44,880 nt of DNA from NCBI GenBank assembly GCA_947473355.1, contig CANJCQ010000031.1, positions 1-44,880 on the forward strand, given 5' to 3'. A program made the translations under genes and the position numbers. Origin of the DNA: Sphingomonadaceae bacterium (lineage in GTDB: Bacteria > Pseudomonadota > Alphaproteobacteria > Sphingomonadales > Sphingomonadaceae). This document shows, piece by piece, positions 41,968 through 44,880 of the stretch. Numbering within the stretch: the stretch's first letter is position 1; each line of letters starts with the position of its first letter. The notes beneath the pieces are model-generated. The model was given only the letters and a program-made list of their open reading frames with translations. It was not told the origin of the DNA and did no database searches.

Positions 41968-43953
41968 TCAGGTCACCACAAGGTCTTCGCCGAAATAGGG
42001 CCGCAAGCCCGCGTCCGTCTCTTTGGGCGCCGGGCGGGTGGGATCAAGCAGCCAGTTCCACATGCGGCGGTAATCAATAGGGCCGTTGACCGCGGAGCGG
42101 CCGTGTTCGTTGCGGTAATAGTTCTTCACGCGTGGATCCATGTAGATCATCTGCTCCTGATTGCGGTCCAGCTCCTCATTGAACCGCCAGTAAGCGTCGG
42201 CGCGCACGTCAACCGAGCGCTTGTCGTGTTCGATGAGCCCGGCGATGCACATCAGGGCGAAGCGAATCTCGATCTCGAGCAGGTCGATAATCTGAAAGCC
42301 GCCGAAGTTGTTGGTATTCGGCCCATAGGCCATGAAGAAGTTCGGGAAGCCGGGCAGCATCGAGCCGATGTAGGCCCGGGCCCCGTCTTTTGCCCAGAGG
42401 TCCTCAATTTTCGCGTCGTCGCGGCCACGGATGTCCATCGGCCACAGAAAGTCATTGGCCTTGAAACCCGTGGCGTAGACAATGACATCAGCTGGGATTT
42501 CGTCACCATTTGCAACCACGCCTTGCGCGGTAATTCGCTCAATCGGATCGCTCACCAGCGTCACATTGTCGCGCATCAGCGCCTCGAAAATTGAGTCTTC
42601 AGTATCGATCATGATCGGACGCGAAGACATCGGAGGCGCGGGCGGGATCATCTTCTCGACGAGGTCGGGCCGCCCCGCCAACTTCTCGGTCATGTAGGCA
42701 ATGCGCGCGTCGCGGCTGGCCTTGTTGGGCTCGCTACGCGCATGAGGATCGGAGAAAGACGGATCGACCGTCGATGAAGGACCGACATTTTGCGGGCCAT
42801 AGAGCCAGCTCAGCCGGAACCTTGCGAAATTGACGTAATAGGGGAAGTTGCGATCGAGCCAGGTCGATTGCCTGGGCAGTGGCGAGACGTACATCGGGTT
42901 CTCGAAGCACCAGCTCGGCGTGCGTTGAAACAGATGGACATGCTTGGCGACTTTCGCCAGCTCGGGAGTGGCCTGATAGCTTGATGCGCCTGATCCGATC
43001 ACCGCCACGCGCTTGCCTGTCAAATCGCTGCCTTCTGGCCACCGTGCGGTGTGCCAGGATTCTCCGGCGAACGTTTCCATCCCCTCGATTGAGGGCATGT
43101 TTGGCCGCGAGAGGAAGCCGACGCAGCTGATCACCGCATTGAACTTCCAAATACGGCTGCCCTCGGGCGTTTCGGCGTTGACCACCCAGACTTGCTCGGC
43201 CTCGTTCCAGATTACAGATCTGACCTCGGTCCGGAACGAAATGCGGTCGCGCACGGCGAAATTGTCCGCCACCCAGCGCATGTACTTCATGTTCTCATCG
43301 CGCGGACAGAAATTATAGGGATAGGAGAAATCGATGCCGAACAGATGGGTGTAGCTACGGCTCGGTGAATCGACCCGCGCTCCGGGATATTGGTTCTCCC
43401 ACCAGCAGCCGCCGACTTCCTCGTTCTTCTCGAGCACCATGAACGGGATGTCTGCCCGATCGAGGTGCACTGCGGCACCTAAGCCGGAAAGGCCGGCGCC
43501 GATCACCCCGACGGTGAATTTTTCGCGTTTGTGCTTCGGCGGCAGCTCCTTCCAGGCGATCCCGCGAACAAAGGGCTCGAGCGCGGAAGTTTCCATCCAC
43601 ATATCCCATTCCTTCGCGGGTGTCGGCTCGCCCGCGGTGAGCGCAAAGCTTTCAACCAGTCGCTCGGACGGTCCCAGATCGATGACGCCCTCGCCCGCAT
43701 CGCGGCAAGACTTGAGGAAGGCAGCTGCCTTGGCGCGAAGCAAGGCGACGTCAGCCTCGCTTGCAACCATGCGGATGCCGCCCGCGGCGGCATAGGCGCC
43801 ACCTGCCCCGATCGGCGGCGCCTTGGTCTCCGCAATGTCTTCGTCTCCCGTCAGCTGATAGAGCAGCCCGCGCAGCACCATCGGATCGGTGTACATTACA
43901 GCGTCGTCGATCACCTCGTCGGTGGCCGATAACAGTTCCTCTCTCGCGTTCAT
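41968..43953 (-). CDS. Baeyer-Villiger-type flavin monooxygenase (HAPMO/steroid-ketone type)
   Basis: The protein is 661 residues. About 145 N-terminal residues precede the FAD motif VGVIGAGLSGLGAA (G152-x-G154-x2-G157), like the extension of hydroxyacetophenone monooxygenase. The BVMO fingerprint F-x-G-x3-H-x3-W is present at FAGESWHTARWP (F295, G297, H301, W305), followed by the NADPH motif GKRVAVIGSGASS. It inserts oxygen next to a ketone to form an ester or lactone. ATG 43953 is used; a 45-residue upstream extension is open but not protein-like. It probably processes ketones made by the P450s next door. Cytoplasmic. Confidence 0.9.
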   Translation of the reverse strand: MNAREELLSATDEVIDDAVMYTDPMVLRGLLYQLTGDEDIAETKAPPIGAGGAYAAAGGIRMVASEADVALLRAKAAAFLKSCRDAGEGVIDLGPSERLVESFALTAGEPTPAKEWDMWMETSALEPFVRGIAWKELPPKHKREKFTVGVIGAGLSGLGAAVHLDRADIPFMVLEKNEEVGGCWWENQYPGARVDSPSRSYTHLFGIDFSYPYNFCPRDENMKYMRWVADNFAVRDRISFRTEVRSVIWNEAEQVWVVNAETPEGSRIWKFNAVISCVGFLSRPNMPSIEGMETFAGESWHTARWPEGSDLTGKRVAVIGSGASSYQATPELAKVAKHVHLFQRTPSWCFENPMYVSPLPRQSTWLDRNFPYYVNFARFRLSWLYGPQNVGPSSTVDPSFSDPHARSEPNKASRDARIAYMTEKLAGRPDLVEKMIPPAPPMSSRPIMIDTEDSIFEALMRDNVTLVSDPIERITAQGVVANGDEIPADVIVYATGFKANDFLWPMDIRGRDDAKIEDLWAKDGARAYIGSMLPGFPNFFMAYGPNTNNFGGFQIIDLLEIEIRFALMCIAGLIEHDKRSVDVRADAYWRFNEELDRNQEQMIYMDPRVKNYYRNEHGRSAVNGPIDYRRMWNWLLDPTRPAPKETDAGLRPYFGEDLVVT

Positions 43954-44736
43954 TTTCTGTGCACTCCACTTTGTTGCCAGGGGGCAAAGCCAGTTCACTA
44001 CGCAATCGGTCGAACTGTCAAGCAGCCGGCGACCGTCCCCAGGACATCGGCGAAGCCTAGTAGAGCTGCTCCCGCGCGGGCTAATCAAAGAGGTTAGGCT
44101 GGATCATCCTCGATGGCCTGCATTTGCTCAAACAAAGTTCCGTGTGGCGCTCTCGAAGCTGATGAAATGCGTAGTTTGCACGATCAGAAATTTGGAATTG
44201 TCGAAGTCCTCTGCCCATCGATTCCTGAAGAACGGACATGTTGCAAGGGAGATTGCCGCAGCATGGTATCGCGGTGGAATCTCGCCATCGACCTTTCGGC
44301 CCTCCGGGCCAACCATTGACCAAATCGGTGATAAGCTGCGACGCCTAGGCATCCCTAGTGAATCAACGAGCGCTTTCCCCTGCTTGTCTTTCGTTCGCGA
44401 GCCGTCCTGGTTCTTGATGAATGCCACTCTGCGCAGGTCGCGCGGAATGTTACTTGCCATGGCCGCCTCCCATGCGTCTCCCAAGGTGCGACGGGGAAGC
44501 ACGTGGGATGTGCGCTTTTCGGCTGGCCCGCCTATCCCCGTCGATAGAGCTATGCTCCCGCGCAGATGCTGGAAACAAGTCAGACTCGCCACAGTTTCCA
44601 CCGAAACCCGCTAATTTCCGTCGATACGTGCTACCCCCATCTAACCGTTCAGGACCGGCAATAGTGACGGTTTGGGCAGGTTTCACACGGTAGGGGGTCT
44701 CGCCATATGCACAAACGGGGGTAGAGTTGGCACTAG
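43954..44736. other. 783-nt stretch with no recognisable gene
   Basis: The first part must hold the BVMO promoter. Several overlapping frames are open (a minus-strand frame from about 44601 to 44128 and a plus-strand frame across 43889-44614), but neither has a ribosome-binding site or a motif that I recognise. It may be decayed DNA next to the insertion sequence. The last four bases, CTAG (44733-44736), are the likely IS target site. Confidence 0.5.
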
Positions 44737-44880
44737 CACTACTTTGGCAGAAATCTGATTTTTGGGATTCCCAACGGACAAAATCACTGGTTCATAGAGA
44801 GCCAGCTTTTGTGGAGGCTGGCGATGGAAGCGGACTGGCGAAGCGAACTCGAGACCTGGCTTGCGCCGTTTGCCGCGGCG
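44737..44880 (+). mobile_element. IS701-family element, left end (partial)
   Basis: The left terminal inverted repeat cactactttggcaga (44737-44751) is the exact reverse complement of bases 130-144. CTAG precedes it. A transposase gene begins at 44824. The element runs out of the window. It has the same orientation as the copy at the left edge, so everything from 149 to 44732 lies between two directly repeated IS ends. Confidence 0.85.
44824..44880 (+). CDS. IS701-family transposase, N-terminal fragment (3' truncated by window edge)
   Basis: ATG 44824 follows GGAGG by six bases. The 19 residues visible, MEADWRSELETWLAPFAAA, match the standard start of IS701-family transposases (M-x-x-D-W-R-x-E-L-x-x-W-L-x-P-F). 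The catalytic DDE domain is outside the window. Together with the C-terminal piece at 2-142 it covers both ends of this transposase type. Confidence 0.8.
   Translation, partial: MEADWRSELETWLAPFAAA

Noticed and set aside
44128..44601. 157-residue minus-strand frame near the right-hand IS
   Set aside because: No start signal, no family match that I recognise, and an equally long plus-strand frame overlaps it; treated as unassigned DNA.

Overview
The window looks like a piece of chromosome from a Sphingomonadales alphaproteobacterium (Novosphingobium, Sphingopyxis or Altererythrobacter type). The grounds are high GC, a CcrM-type GANTC methyltransferase with CtrA-like promoter sites, an argH-lptM-lysA operon, an N-terminally extended FolP, LuxC-like and PQQ dehydrogenases, and clustered CYP101-like P450s. 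Placement is by gene content and protein character only; no rRNA or tRNA gene was seen.

Both ends lie in the same type of insertion sequence. The first 144 bases are the 3' end of an IS701-family element (transposase C-terminus, right inverted repeat). The last 144 bases are the 5' end of an element in the same orientation (left inverted repeat, transposase start). Each is bordered on the inner side by CTAG. The equal 144-base overhangs suggest a whole contig that stops inside a multicopy repeat.

0.15-6.7 kb: a secretory gene cut by the IS, a lone molybdopterin oxidoreductase, an SDR/amine-dehydrogenase-like pair, a small Pro-rich lipoprotein, and a coupled epimerase/ABM pair. 6.7-18.7 kb is mostly housekeeping: folP, ccrM, an SDR, rnhB, a PQQ sugar dehydrogenase, a GNAT-DUF1285-NUDIX-cca run, a siroheme-synthase N-domain gene, lysA, lptM and argH. 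18.7-24.3 kb: a TlpA-like lipoprotein, an esterase-like hydrolase, a TetR regulator, a LuxC-like acyl-CoA reductase and a quinohaemoprotein alcohol dehydrogenase.

24.3-34.7 kb: gene debris (IS6 and LysR fragments), then an amino-acid permease and an omega-transaminase, an MDR fragment, purU and a YbaK-type deacylase. A one-carbon operon frmA-frmB-fdsG-fdsB-fdsA follows. It would take formaldehyde to formate and then CO2, but fdsA stops after about 197 residues and runs head-to-head into a fragment of alanine dehydrogenase, next to a fragment of an Lrp regulator.

34.7-44.0 kb is an oxidative accessory cluster: an amidase; a leftward P450; a rightward run of SnoaL-like protein, TauD-type dioxygenase, two P450s and a [3Fe-4S] ferredoxin; and a leftward Baeyer-Villiger monooxygenase. 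It probably degrades or modifies a hydrophobic (terpenoid, steroid or aromatic-ketone) substrate that the sequence does not identify. A 22-bp palindrome lies in the divergent P450/SnoaL promoter region. The last 640 bases before the right-hand IS hold nothing recognisable.
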